In this document: piece after piece, positions 34,210 to 43,747 of the stretch
Layout: each line of letters opens with the position of its first letter
Position numbering within the stretch: the first letter of the stretch is position 1
Assembly (NCBI GenBank): GCA_018223435.1
Contig: JAGTTO010000001.1
Location: forward strand, 496,001-560,000
Direction of reading: 5' to 3'
Origin: Lachnospiraceae bacterium Marseille-Q4251
GTDB taxonomy: Bacteria > Bacillota > Clostridia > Lachnospirales > Lachnospiraceae
Length of the DNA: 64,000 nt
Program-made: the position numbers and the translations under genes
Notes under the pieces: generated by a model
What the model was told of the DNA's origin: nothing
What the model saw: the letters and a program-made list of their open reading frames with translations, nothing else
Database searches by the model: none

Positions 34210-35919
34210 TTACGCTTCCTCCTGTCTCCATTCGCCTGTCTCAAGAAAATGATCTGCCATGTTCTGCGCCTTCTCGATCAGCTTCGGATCGTATCCCATA
34301 ACGCCAAGAAGCTTGATGGCGTTTCGGGAAACCGCTCTTCCCTTGAAAAGGCGGTAATTAAAGAGCACATCATTGTCCCGGACTTCTTCTTCAAAATGAT
34401 AATTGTCATATCCCTTTTCCAGGATATGGGTGAGTTCAATATCGTGGGTGGCCGCAAAGCAGAGGATATCCTCCCTCTCCATGCTCTCGAGAATTTCCGA
34501 CGAGGCCGCGATCCGCTCTACGGTGTTGGTGCCCCTTAAGACCTCATCCACAAAGCAAAGGATCGGTATTTTCCCATCTGCCGCATTGAGAATCCGCTTC
34601 AGAGACTTGATCTCCACGATGAAATAACTCTCTTTTCCCGCCAGATCGTCCCGGAGGGCCATGGAAGTGCAGATCCGGAAAAAATTGCCCTTCCAGGAGT
34701 CCGCCATACAGGTATCGATAGTCTGGGCAAGAATCGCATTGACGGCCACCGTCTTTAAAAACGTGGATTTTCCGGAGGCGTTGGAGCCTGTGAGCAGGAC
34801 GCCGCGCTCTGCTGTGATGGAATTTTTCACCGGATCGGGAATCAGCGGATGAAATACATTTTCACAGGAAAGAGAAGCCCGGCCGCCTTTCTTAAACTCC
34901 GGAACACAATAGCTTCCCTCTGCCAGCGTCCGGAAAGAGGCCAGCGCCGTGGCGCACTCGAGGGCTCCCACCGCGTCGATGAGACCTTCCAGATCATCCA
35001 TATGAGCCGCCAGCTCCCGGATCACCGTGTTGAACTCAATGAGATCCAGATGGAACGTATAATTGATATAGTCAAAAAATACTTTCGTCAGCTCTCCATT
35101 CTCTCCGGCATTTCCACCCACCACGAAATGGGTACTCCGTTTCAGTTTCCGGAGGAGTTTTCCCGCCTGAACGATCTTTTCCTGATAATTTTTCAGCTCC
35201 GGCGCATCTATTTTCCCGAAAGATTCTGATTCTTTCAAAATCTGGATGAGACAGCTGCAGGACCGGAGAAAAGGCTCTATGCGCTTCTTTTTCCTATAAT
35301 AATAGTACCAGCTTCCGAACATCACTGCCAGGAAAAGGAGCACGCCAAAGGCCGCATTGATAAAAATACTGCCAAAAGAAACAACCACAGCGATGATCCA
35401 GACAAATTCCGGCCAGACCGCTTCGGGTTTCAGCTCCGCCAGATTGTAGATATAATCAAACATGGACTGACTTCCGGTCTTTCCGATTCTGGCAAAGCGG
35501 TACTCCATCTTTTCCCGTGCCTCCGGGTGTGTCCGGAAATACTCGATGAGGCGGTTGCGCTCCTTTAAGGTCTCTTCCTCCATGGCGGGCATCCGCAGAA
35601 GGCAGTAGAGATAGCTCTCTCCGATGCAGGACCAGGTGTGATTGAGAAGCATGAAAATCCGGTCCATATCCAGGTCATTCCAGGTGATGTCGTCGATGAC
35701 CGGCAGGCCTTCTTTTTTCCGGTGAACATAATAATGGGAAATAGCGTCAAACTCTTCCATGGAGTATTCCCGTTCCGGCCACTGACCGTAAGTTTTCCGG
35801 ATTTTCCCGAAAACCCGTTTTCTGCTCTTACAGGTCTCCCAGACCGCGAAGGCCGCAAAGGCGATAAAACCCAGAATCAAAAGAAACGCTATAGTCCGGT
35901 TATCACTGTTTACATTCAT
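34210..35919 (-). CDS. Membrane-anchored MutS-family ATPase
   Basis: A 569-residue protein. It has one hydrophobic helix near the N-terminus (TIAFLLILGFIAFAAFAVW, residues 9-27) and two more around 172-206, then a MutS-like core and C-terminal ATPase: Walker A GSNASGKST at 378-386, and Walker B ILCFVDEVLRGTN with Asp458-Glu459, followed by the conserved ATHDIELT. It lacks the MutS mismatch-recognition domain. Such proteins are known as a MutS-related family of unknown role. The ATG at 35919 has AAAGGGGG upstream. Its immediate neighbour is rnhA. Confidence 0.85.
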   Translation of the reverse strand: MNVNSDNRTIAFLLILGFIAFAAFAVWETCKSRKRVFGKIRKTYGQWPEREYSMEEFDAISHYYVHRKKEGLPVIDDITWNDLDMDRIFMLLNHTWSCIGESYLYCLLRMPAMEEETLKERNRLIEYFRTHPEAREKMEYRFARIGKTGSQSMFDYIYNLAELKPEAVWPEFVWIIAVVVSFGSIFINAAFGVLLFLAVMFGSWYYYYRKKKRIEPFLRSCSCLIQILKESESFGKIDAPELKNYQEKIVQAGKLLRKLKRSTHFVVGGNAGENGELTKVFFDYINYTFHLDLIEFNTVIRELAAHMDDLEGLIDAVGALECATALASFRTLAEGSYCVPEFKKGGRASLSCENVFHPLIPDPVKNSITAERGVLLTGSNASGKSTFLKTVAVNAILAQTIDTCMADSWKGNFFRICTSMALRDDLAGKESYFIVEIKSLKRILNAADGKIPILCFVDEVLRGTNTVERIAASSEILESMEREDILCFAATHDIELTHILEKGYDNYHFEEEVRDNDVLFNYRLFKGRAVSRNAIKLLGVMGYDPKLIEKAQNMADHFLETGEWRQEEA

Positions 35920-35941
35920 AAGAAATCCCCCTTTCTTGCAG

Positions 35942-35981
35942 AGAAAAAGAAGCCATGCCTTTTTCATGAAGACACGGCTTC
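35942..35981 (-). terminator. Terminator after DAHP synthase
   Basis: GAAGCCATG (35949-35957) and CACGGCTTC (35973-35981) pair at nine positions with one G-U, with a T run on the minus-strand side. Confidence 0.7.
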
Positions 35982-35994
35982 CGGTTTGTTCCGT

Positions 35995-37035
35995 TTATTT
36001 CTCGCACATCTTGTAGATCGTGTGGATCAGCTGCTCGGATTCCGGCCAGCCAAGGCAGGGATCGGTGATCGATTTTCCATAAATATGCTCTCCCTGACCG
36101 ATTTTCTGATTTCCGGGCTCGATATAGCTTTCGATCATAACACCCTTGACCAGAGTTTTCAGTTCCTCATTGACATTTCTGCTGTGAAGCACTTCTTTGA
36201 CGATACGGACCTGCTCGGCGTACTGCTTGTTGGAGTTGGAATGGTTGGCATCCACGATCACTGCCGGATTTTCCAGCTTACGCTCCTTATAAAGCTCCAG
36301 AAGAAGCTTCAGATCCTCGTAATGATAGTTGGGGATGCAGTTGCCGTGCTTGTTCACTGCGCCACGCAAAATGGTATGTGTCAAGGGATTTCCGGTAGTC
36401 TTCACTTCCCAGTCACGGTAAATGAACGTATGTCCATGCTGTGCCGCAACTACGGAGTTCAACATGACGGAAAGGTCGCCACTGGTGGGATTCTTCATTC
36501 CTGCGGGGATATCCATGCCGCTGACCACCAGACGGTGCTGCTGGTTCTCCACGGAACGGGCTCCGATGGCCACATAGGAAAGGATATCAGAAAGGTAACG
36601 CCAGTTTTCCGGATAGAGCATCTCATCTGCTGCGGTGAGTCCGGTCTCCTCAATGGCGCGCATATGCAGTTTACGGATAGCCACCAGACCTGCCAGCACG
36701 TCCGGTTTTTTCTCAGGGTCCGGCTGATGAAGAAGGCCTTTGTAACCCTCGCCGGTGGTTCTCGGTTTATTGGTATAGATACGCGGGATCAGAAGCAGAC
36801 GGTCGCCCACCTGATCCTGGACTTTCGCCAGTCTTCCCACATAATCACATACGGAATCTTCATTGTCTGCGGAGCAGGGGCCGATGATCACCAGAAATCG
36901 GTCGGACTTCCCTGTAAATATATCTTTGATCTCCTGATCTCTCTGTGCCTTCACACGGGCAATCTTCTCTGTGATCGGATACTGAAGTCGAATTTCTTCC
37001 GGAGTGGGAAGTTTTGTCACAAATTCAAAGCTCAT
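35995..37035 (-). CDS. 3-deoxy-7-phosphoheptulonate synthase (class I DAHP synthase)
   Basis: A 346-residue enzyme that condenses phosphoenolpyruvate and erythrose 4-phosphate in the first step of aromatic amino-acid synthesis. Family motifs: LVIIGPCSADNEDSVCDYV, RIYTNKPRTTGEGYKGLLHQP, VVSGMDIPAGMKNPTSGD and VIVDANHSNSNK. It resembles the AroF/G/H type of E. coli. The second ATG (37035) is chosen, since GAGGAG is 7 bases from it and 1 from the first. Monocistronic with its own terminator; no leader peptide or T-box was recognised in the 190-base gap upstream. Confidence 0.95.
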   Translation of the reverse strand: MSFEFVTKLPTPEEIRLQYPITEKIARVKAQRDQEIKDIFTGKSDRFLVIIGPCSADNEDSVCDYVGRLAKVQDQVGDRLLLIPRIYTNKPRTTGEGYKGLLHQPDPEKKPDVLAGLVAIRKLHMRAIEETGLTAADEMLYPENWRYLSDILSYVAIGARSVENQQHRLVVSGMDIPAGMKNPTSGDLSVMLNSVVAAQHGHTFIYRDWEVKTTGNPLTHTILRGAVNKHGNCIPNYHYEDLKLLLELYKERKLENPAVIVDANHSNSNKQYAEQVRIVKEVLHSRNVNEELKTLVKGVMIESYIEPGNQKIGQGEHIYGKSITDPCLGWPESEQLIHTIYKMCEK

Positions 37036-37180
37036 AATCATTCTCCTCTTTATCTAAAGTATGATATCCAGGAACGACAGTTAGCGTTTTAAAACCTGAT
37101 GTATCATTTCTAATAACTATACGTCTTTTTATACATTCCTGCAAGGATTTTTTTGCTTTTGAGAAAAAACTGCCCCACTA

Positions 37181-37221
37181 AAAAAGCAGGACCGGGAGTT
37201 CTGTTCTTCCCGGTCCTGCTG
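37181..37221 (-). terminator. Terminator of the lac operon
   Basis: AGCAGGACCGGGA (37185-37197) and TCCCGGTCCTGCT (37208-37220) are exact inverted arms with a T run on the minus-strand side, 11 bases after lacZ. Confidence 0.92.
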
Positions 37222-37231
37222 CCTATTCTGT

Positions 37232-40200
37232 TCAGATCCCTTTGAATGTGAAGGTAAATGTCATCTTCTCGCTCGTATCCAGAAGGTATTCCGGATGGGT
37301 CTTTGCTCCCCAGCTGTCATCACCGCCGATGCCCATCTGCTGTTTGGACACTCTCACAACCGTGTAGTGTACCTCGGGCAGTTCATAGGGATGCATGGCA
37401 TTTTCCACCTCATGGGGGGTATACGGCAGAGCAGAAAATTCCATTCCATCTCCGGTAAATTCCATACCTCTGCCTCTTCGGTCGGTGACGGTAGCCCAGC
37501 GCACGCCTACCTTGTTTCCGCACTCCTGCGGAACCAGGTATTTCGCCATATTGTCAGCCACCAGATTCTTGTAAACGCCGAGTTTCGCTCCGCGCATACG
37601 GTCCACATAGGTCTCAGACGGTCCCATTCCGTACCAGGCCACATGATCGTAATCGGCATTGAACTTAAACATCACGCCAAACTCCGGCATATCGCCCAGT
37701 TCCTTCACCGGATCGTAGGAAAGGGTGGTCTGGATGCTTCCATCGCCGAAGACACGGTAGGTCAGCTCGCACTCTGCCGCCGGCGTTGTGGGCATTACAT
37801 AGGTGAAGGTGATCTCCGCCCAGTCCTCGGTCACTTCGATCTTCGGAGCCTTTCCTCCCGGATAATGACCTCCGGTAGGATATTTGTGGGAGAGATAAAG
37901 GGATGCGATCTTCCACTGTGCATACCGCATGGGCATCAGGTTTCCGCAGTCGTTATCGGTAGGCGCTCTCCAGAAGTTGGGCTTCGGAATCATCTCGATC
38001 ATCTCCACGCCGCCGTAACGGTAGGAAACTAGGCCGCCGTTGAGATAAGAGAACAACACGTCGAAATTCTCGCCCTTCACGCCAAAATCATGAAGAGACC
38101 GAACCACACGGAATTTCGGCTGCTTCTTCGGCTCCTCTTTGGCTTCCGCTGTGTAAACTGCCTGACCGAAGGCAACCTCATGGCCTCTCTCCGCCCAGAT
38201 CGTATCCTCTTTGAGACGGAAAGAAACGGTGATCACATACTCTCCCGGAAGGGTCTGCTCTTTCACCGGAAGCTCGTAGGTTTCCTCGGAAAGGGGAGCC
38301 ACATGGGCTTCCAGGGCTTTCTTCTCCAGAAGTTTTCCCTCTTTTTCTACCGTTACAACGCAGTCGAAGGAATCGGTATTCACAAAAAGATTCTTATTGA
38401 TGACGCGAACGTTCTTTTTGTCCACGACAGCAGAAATATTCTGGTAATTGAACTTCACTTCCTGCATCTTCGGAGACTCATCCCGCTCACCGCCGTAAAC
38501 AATACCGTTTCCGCTGAAGTTATAGTCCGTGGGACGCTCGCCGAAATCACCGCCGTAAGCCTGAAACTCTTTTCCGTACCGGTCTTTCTTATAGATGGAC
38601 TGGTCGATGTAGTCCCAGATGAAACCGCCCTGATAGGAGGGTTCCGTATCTGTCAGATCTGTATATTTATGCATGCCGCCGCAGGAATTTCCCATAGCAT
38701 GGGTGTACTCACAGCAGATGAAAGGCTTGCTTCTGTCATTTTCCAGGAATTTCTTGATATCTTCCGCGGAGGTGTACATCTGGCTTTCCATATCGCTGGT
38801 ATCGTTGAAACGGCGGTCATTGAAGACGCCCTCATAATGAACCAGACGGGTCGGATCCAGTTTCCGGAAGAGTTCAGACATCTTATAGATGACCTCTCCG
38901 CCGAAGGATTCGTTTCCGCAGGACCAGATCAGGATAGCCGGATGGTTCTTATCCCGCTGATAAGTGGAATTGATGCGGTCCATAAGCAGGCCTTCCCATT
39001 CCGGTTTGTTGTCCGGAACCACGCCGGTGTAGTCTTTGCTTTCTCCCACGGTGTCCCAGCTTCCATGGGTTTCCATATTGTTCTCAGCAATCATATAGAT
39101 ACCAAACTCATCGCAGAGCTCGTAAATTCCCACAGCATCCGGGTAATGGCAGGTACGGATCGCATTGATGTTGTTCCGTTTCATCGTGGTCAGGTCTTTG
39201 ATAAGTTCCTCTCTGGAAACATTCCGTCCGGTCCTGGAGCTGAATTCATGACGGTTCACGCCCTTGAAGACAATTCGTTTTCCATTCAGAGTCATAATGG
39301 AATCCTTCATCTCGAAACGGCGGAAGCCAACTCTCTGAGGAATCACTTCCGTGATCTTTCCTTCTGTATCCATAACCTCGATAAGCAGGTCGTAAAGATG
39401 GGGTTCCTCTGCGCTCCAGAGCAGCGGATTTTCCATCTTCATCACATAGGCTTTTCCGCTCTCCAGCGCATCCTCAAGAGTTGCCTCCTCTTTTCCTTCT
39501 CTGGAAAGAGTGAAACGAACCTTTCCGGCAGCTGTGGCTTTCAGCTCCACGGTGAGATCTGCCTTCGTAAAGGTATCGTCCAGAAGCGTACGGATCGTCA
39601 GATCCTCCACATGGACCTCCGGAATCGCATAGAGATAAACGTCACGGTAGATACCGGAGAACCGGAAGAAATCCTGATCCTCACACCAGCTTCCGCTGGT
39701 CCATTTGAAGACCTGGGCCGCCAGCTTGTTCTCTCCCTCTTTCAGATACGGAGTCAGTTCAAACTCGGACGGGGTGAAGCTGTCCTCGCTGTAACCCACG
39801 AATTTTCCGTTGAGCCAGAGGGCCAGGCCGCTCTCCGCTCCCTGGAAGGAGACGAAGATTTTCTTTCCCTTCATGGAAGACGGTACTTCAAAATATTTTA
39901 CATAGCTTGCCACCGGATTGAACTCCTCTGGAATCTCGCCGGGTTTTACCTCTTCTCTGCCCTCCCAGGGGTACTGGACGTTGGCATACTGCGGTTTATC
40001 ATAGCCTTCCATCTGGATATGGGCCGGCACGCGAATGTCGCCCCAGGCTTTACAGCAGTAGTCTTCCTTCTCAAAACCAGGAATCGTACTCCTGTAATTT
40101 TTCGCATAATGGAATTTCCAGAGGCCGTTCAGACTGTAACGGAGCTCCTCTTTTTCCTGCTCCATCGCCGCCAGAGAAGTGAAATAACGGTGATCGGAAT

Positions 40201-40267
40201 GGGCAGCTACCCGATTCTCGCTGAAATAAGTCGGGTCTTTTACTTTTTCGTAGTGAAATTCACTCAT
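37232..40267 (-). CDS. lacZ: Beta-galactosidase, glycoside hydrolase family 2 (LacZ type)
   Basis: A 1011-residue cytoplasmic enzyme that hydrolyses terminal beta-galactosides. Order: jelly-roll domain (about 45-215), immunoglobulin-like domain, TIM barrel, second Ig domain, and the Bgal_small_N domain (about 740-1010). The acid/base is Glu453 in WSCGNESFGG; the nucleophile is Glu520 in CCEYTHAMGNS. VNRHEF and RTCHYPD are family motifs. No signal peptide. GGAGG precedes the ATG. It is the last gene of a unit with a sugar ABC transporter, so the imported sugar is probably a beta-galactoside. Confidence 0.96.
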   Translation of the reverse strand: MSEFHYEKVKDPTYFSENRVAAHSDHRYFTSLAAMEQEKEELRYSLNGLWKFHYAKNYRSTIPGFEKEDYCCKAWGDIRVPAHIQMEGYDKPQYANVQYPWEGREEVKPGEIPEEFNPVASYVKYFEVPSSMKGKKIFVSFQGAESGLALWLNGKFVGYSEDSFTPSEFELTPYLKEGENKLAAQVFKWTSGSWCEDQDFFRFSGIYRDVYLYAIPEVHVEDLTIRTLLDDTFTKADLTVELKATAAGKVRFTLSREGKEEATLEDALESGKAYVMKMENPLLWSAEEPHLYDLLIEVMDTEGKITEVIPQRVGFRRFEMKDSIMTLNGKRIVFKGVNRHEFSSRTGRNVSREELIKDLTTMKRNNINAIRTCHYPDAVGIYELCDEFGIYMIAENNMETHGSWDTVGESKDYTGVVPDNKPEWEGLLMDRINSTYQRDKNHPAILIWSCGNESFGGEVIYKMSELFRKLDPTRLVHYEGVFNDRRFNDTSDMESQMYTSAEDIKKFLENDRSKPFICCEYTHAMGNSCGGMHKYTDLTDTEPSYQGGFIWDYIDQSIYKKDRYGKEFQAYGGDFGERPTDYNFSGNGIVYGGERDESPKMQEVKFNYQNISAVVDKKNVRVINKNLFVNTDSFDCVVTVEKEGKLLEKKALEAHVAPLSEETYELPVKEQTLPGEYVITVSFRLKEDTIWAERGHEVAFGQAVYTAEAKEEPKKQPKFRVVRSLHDFGVKGENFDVLFSYLNGGLVSYRYGGVEMIEMIPKPNFWRAPTDNDCGNLMPMRYAQWKIASLYLSHKYPTGGHYPGGKAPKIEVTEDWAEITFTYVMPTTPAAECELTYRVFGDGSIQTTLSYDPVKELGDMPEFGVMFKFNADYDHVAWYGMGPSETYVDRMRGAKLGVYKNLVADNMAKYLVPQECGNKVGVRWATVTDRRGRGMEFTGDGMEFSALPYTPHEVENAMHPYELPEVHYTVVRVSKQQMGIGGDDSWGAKTHPEYLLDTSEKMTFTFTFKGI

Positions 40268-40339
40268 TTGTTATAACCTCCTTATCATTACAAAAGAGGC
40301 GGATATCTTTTGCAATACCCGCCTTTTTTCTTTTTCTTT

Positions 40340-41146
40340 TTATTTGACTGCGCCTGTGATACCTTCCGCAAAGCTCTTCTGGAAGAAGAAGAAAATGATA
40401 ACGGTCGGAATCGTACAGATCAGTACGCCGAGCATCAGCATACCATAATCAACCACATATCCGCTCAGCAGGTTGGCAACCAGCATAGGCATGGTAATGG
40501 AGCTGTTGGTCTGCAGAATAACCTTCGGCCACATATAGTTGTTCCATGCGTTCATGAAAGTGATGATCAGAGCTGCTGCGTATGTAGATTTCATAGTTGG
40601 AATGAACATGCGGAAAAAGATTCCAATCTCACTCAGACCATCCAGACGGGCCGCTTCTATGATATCATGTGGGAAAGACCGGGATGCCTGACGGAACATC
40701 ATGATCATGAAGGGGGTCGAGATGGACGGGAGCATGAAAGCTGCCATCGTGTTGACCATCTTCAGCTTGGAGAACATACGGAACAGCGGGATCATGATCG
40801 CTGCAAAAGGAACCATCATAGCTGTCAGCAGAATAGCAAATACGATATCTTTTCCTTTGTCATGATAGATTTCAAAACCGTAACCGGCCAGGGAGCAGAC
40901 CAGCAGACAGATCAGAGTCAGCACGGTCGCATTCCGGAAGGAATTCCAGAGTGCACGGGAAAGATCCTGATTCGCGATCAGTGTCTTAAAATTCTCTACA
41001 AGATAAGTACCCGGAATCAGTTTTCCTCTGGATACATCCACGCTCTTGTTTGTAGCCGCACACGCCATGTAGTACAGCGGGAAAACGGAAAGCAACGAAC
41101 AAATGGTCAGAAAAATATACATTGCCGCTTTTTTGCCTTTATTCAT
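40340..41146 (-). CDS. Carbohydrate ABC transporter permease (MalG/LacG family)
   Basis: A 268-residue six-helix permease. The ATPase-docking EAA loop is EAARLDGLSEIGIFFRMFIPTMKS. The N-terminus starts MNKGKKAAMYIFLTICSLLSVFPLYYM. Its ATG overlaps the stop of the partner permease by 4 bases. Together they form the heterodimeric channel for the imported sugar. Confidence 0.94.
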   Translation of the reverse strand: MNKGKKAAMYIFLTICSLLSVFPLYYMACAATNKSVDVSRGKLIPGTYLVENFKTLIANQDLSRALWNSFRNATVLTLICLLVCSLAGYGFEIYHDKGKDIVFAILLTAMMVPFAAIMIPLFRMFSKLKMVNTMAAFMLPSISTPFMIMMFRQASRSFPHDIIEAARLDGLSEIGIFFRMFIPTMKSTYAAALIITFMNAWNNYMWPKVILQTNSSITMPMLVANLLSGYVVDYGMLMLGVLICTIPTVIIFFFFQKSFAEGITGAVK

Positions 41147-42024
41147 CGTTCATCACCTACTTTCATCTGGATCAGGGCCAGGACAGCCACCATTACAAGG
41201 ATCACGATGGACATTGCTGCCGCATAACCGAAGTTCGGGCTCTGTACAAAGGATGTATTATAAATATAATGGGACATGGTCATCGTTGATTTACCAGGTC
41301 CGCCGTTGGTCAGGTTCAAAGACTCATCAAACAGCTGCAGGGTACCATTGGTAGAAGTAATGGTCGTCAAAAGGATCGTCGGTTTCAGCAGCGGGATCGT
41401 GATCTTGAAAAGGATCTGACGTGGAGAAGCGCCGTCAATTCTGGCTGCCTCATAGACGGAGTACTCGATGTTCTGAAGGCCTGACAGATAGAATACCATG
41501 TTATAGCCGGTCCATCTCCAGATCAGGGCAATGATAATTACCGCTCTTGCTGTCCACGCATTGGAAAACCACATGATCGGGGTTGCTCCGACAGCACGAA
41601 GAACTGTATTTACAAAACCGTCATTGGCAAACAGGGAACGGAAAATCATGGAGTAGGATACCAGAGAAGTCGCACAGGGAAGAAAAATACAGGTTCTCCA
41701 GAGTCCCTTGAAACGAAGATCTTTGTTATTCAGGATCGATGCCAGGATCAAAGCCAGTGTCAGCATGATCGGCACCTGAATGATCAGATAAAAGAATGTA
41801 TTGAACAGTGTCCCTTTAAATGTCGGGTCTTTCAGGATTCGTGCGTAGTTTGAAAAACCGTTGAACTTCAGATTGACGCCCAGTCCGCTTTTCAGCGACA
41901 GGATAAACGCCTGGATCATCGGATAGAAGCTTGTCCAGCAGATCAGAACCACACCAATGGAGAGAAACGCCCAGCCTGTCAGGTTATGCCTTCTTTCCAA
42001 TGTCATTTTTCTCTTTTTTTGCAT
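41143..42024 (-). CDS. Sugar ABC transporter permease (MalF/LacF family)
   Basis: A 293-residue permease with six helices; the EAA loop is YEAARIDGASPRQILFKITIPLLKP. The ATG at 42024 has GGGAAGG upstream; the longer frame starting at 42084 lies partly in the gap before the gene and lacks a site. Located 116 bases after the binding-protein gene. No ATPase gene accompanies the permeases; sharing of an MsmX-type ATPase is common in Firmicutes. Confidence 0.93.
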   Translation of the reverse strand: MQKKRKMTLERRHNLTGWAFLSIGVVLICWTSFYPMIQAFILSLKSGLGVNLKFNGFSNYARILKDPTFKGTLFNTFFYLIIQVPIMLTLALILASILNNKDLRFKGLWRTCIFLPCATSLVSYSMIFRSLFANDGFVNTVLRAVGATPIMWFSNAWTARAVIIIALIWRWTGYNMVFYLSGLQNIEYSVYEAARIDGASPRQILFKITIPLLKPTILLTTITSTNGTLQLFDESLNLTNGGPGKSTMTMSHYIYNTSFVQSPNFGYAAAMSIVILVMVAVLALIQMKVGDER

Positions 42025-42140
42025 GAAGCATACCTTCCCTTCTTTATATGGAAAAAGGTCTGCCTGCTGTTCTGCCTTGAACAACAGTCACAGACCTTTT
42101 CCATTTATCTTACCTTACTGTTTCTTTTTCAGCGGAAACA

Positions 42141-43427
42141 TTAAGCACCCATGGTGAATTCCAGAGTTTCCTGTGCGGTCTGGAGTTCAGAATCCACATC
42201 TGCACCAGTCTGGGTAATGTTGGAAAGTGCGATACCTACCGCATCACGGGCGTCATAGTAGAATGCGCCGGTGGTGTTGGACGGAGTCTTGGTTGCGAAA
42301 TCAACAATCTTAGCATAGATCGTATCGCCGCCGTAGAAGTCAACCGGTACGTTGTATGCGTCAGATTCTCCAGCCGGAGCCCAGGTTGCCAGAGCGCCCT
42401 TGGAAATGATGTCATCATAAAGCTCTGTGCTGCCTGCAAAGGTGGAATTCAGGAAATCAACAGCCAGGTCGGTCTTTGCGCAGTTGGAAGAGATTGCCCA
42501 GGAGGAACCACCGTTGTTGGAGTAGTTGGTAGCGCTATCTACATCATCCAGTCTCGGCATATTTGTGATTGCCCATTTACCGGACTGATCCTCTGCTGCC
42601 TGAATGGAAGCCAGGATCCAGCATCCGTTGAAGGTGCTTGCTACGGTGGAGCTGTTCAGAGAAGAAATATACTGATCCCAGTCGGTAACCTCTACCAGAG
42701 TACCATCTGCAACCATCTGTGCATAGATCTCAACACATTTTTTCAGAACCTCATTGTCAGCAATATTGCCTGTTCCGTCTTCGTTAAAGAGGGAAGCTCC
42801 ACAGGACTGAAGCATCATCATGATCACATCCGGAGAACCTGCCTGAGCGGTCAGCATCGGAAGACCGGTCTTTTCAAGAACCACCTTTGCCTTTTCCATG
42901 TAATCAGACCAGGTAATGTCTGTAAAATCATCTACGGTATAACCAGCCTGCTCGATCAAATCTGTACGAACTGCATTCACAACTGCACCATTGTCAAACG
43001 GAACACCGTAATTTACGCCATCCAGTGTGGAATAAGCAACCTTTGCCTCAGAGAACTGAGAGAAATCGATTCCAGAATCGGTCAGATCGGTGAAAACGTC
43101 CGGGTAGAACGTTGTATATTTCTGGAAGGAGTTATCCTGCATCAGGAAGATGTCCGGAAGAGTACTCAGGTCACCTGCATTCACTGCTGTGGTGATCTTT
43201 GCCTCGATCGCATCGGATTTGATCTCTGTAACCTCTACTTTAAAGCCCTCATGGTCTTTTGCATAGATTTCTGCTGCTTTGTTGATTGCATAGATGTTAA
43301 AGTTCGGATCCCAGGTCCATACGGTCAGTGTGTTGTCATCCTCGCTTGCAGCCGCCGGAAGAACAGCCCCCATAGAAAGTACCATTGCGCCTGCCAGCAT
43401 ACATGCCATTGCCTTTTTCAGTTTCAT
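42141..43427 (-). CDS. Sugar ABC transporter substrate-binding protein
   Basis: A 428-residue extracytoplasmic binding protein of the MalE/LacE cluster. After the signal sequence (AMACMLAGAMVLSMGAVLPAAASE) the mature part starts DDNTLTVWTWDPNFNIYAINKAAEIY. GGSSWAISSNCAKTDLAVDFLNS is a family segment. The expected lipobox cysteine is not present at the end of the signal, which instead resembles a signal peptidase I site. AAAGGAGG lies 9 bases before the second ATG (43427), chosen over the ATG at 43436. Confidence 0.92.
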   Translation of the reverse strand: MKLKKAMACMLAGAMVLSMGAVLPAAASEDDNTLTVWTWDPNFNIYAINKAAEIYAKDHEGFKVEVTEIKSDAIEAKITTAVNAGDLSTLPDIFLMQDNSFQKYTTFYPDVFTDLTDSGIDFSQFSEAKVAYSTLDGVNYGVPFDNGAVVNAVRTDLIEQAGYTVDDFTDITWSDYMEKAKVVLEKTGLPMLTAQAGSPDVIMMMLQSCGASLFNEDGTGNIADNEVLKKCVEIYAQMVADGTLVEVTDWDQYISSLNSSTVASTFNGCWILASIQAAEDQSGKWAITNMPRLDDVDSATNYSNNGGSSWAISSNCAKTDLAVDFLNSTFAGSTELYDDIISKGALATWAPAGESDAYNVPVDFYGGDTIYAKIVDFATKTPSNTTGAFYYDARDAVGIALSNITQTGADVDSELQTAQETLEFTMGA

Positions 43428-43460
43428 ACTACACATCCTCCTTTATTTTTTTGTACATTT

Positions 43461-43534
43461 TCACCAGTTCTCAACTTTTTTCGATTCAAAACCATTGAAC
43501 ATTTTGTATAATTTTGAATCCTTCTTTCTGGTGA
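43461..43534. promoter_or_regulatory. Nested inverted repeats upstream of the binding-protein gene
   Basis: GATTCAAAA (43483-43491) and TTTTGAATC (43512-43520) are perfect inverted repeats, flanked by a second exact pair TCACCAG (43461-43467) and CTGGTGA (43528-43534). They lie 34 to 107 bases before the lac-locus binding-protein start. Likely operator half-sites for the neighbouring AraC-type regulator; the rest of the 43437-43747 gap holds only a terminator. Confidence 0.5.
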
Positions 43535-43651
43535 ATATGTGACTATTTTACTCTATATCTTTTTTCTATGGGAAGCATTTTCGACCAAAAACAATTCATT
43601 TTTTATCTTTTTTTCATTTTTAATCCCTTTGTTTTAGATATTATGCATAAT

Positions 43652-43689
43652 AAAAAGCCCTCCTGTTTTTCTTACAGGAGAGCTTTTTG
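43652..43689 (-). terminator. Terminator of the AraC-type regulator gene
   Basis: AAAAAGCCCTCCTGT and ACAGGAGAGCTTTTT pair with one G-U-type exception, ending about 60 bases beyond the stop codon, and separate the regulator from the transporter genes. Confidence 0.75.
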
Positions 43690-43747
43690 CCCAAAGAAAT
43701 GTCGAAAATGCAGGCTTTTTGCCATATTTTTTTCCAGTAAAACCCTT

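Noticed and set aside
37042..37231. Possible attenuator or leader peptide upstream of DAHP synthase
   Set aside because: No aromatic-rich short frame and no T-box core was recognised; the only strong stem is the lac terminator.
38090..40276. Long plus-strand open frame (728 codons) opposite lacZ
   Set aside because: It is the antisense shadow of a clear GH2 beta-galactosidase; no ribosome site and no family-like sequence.
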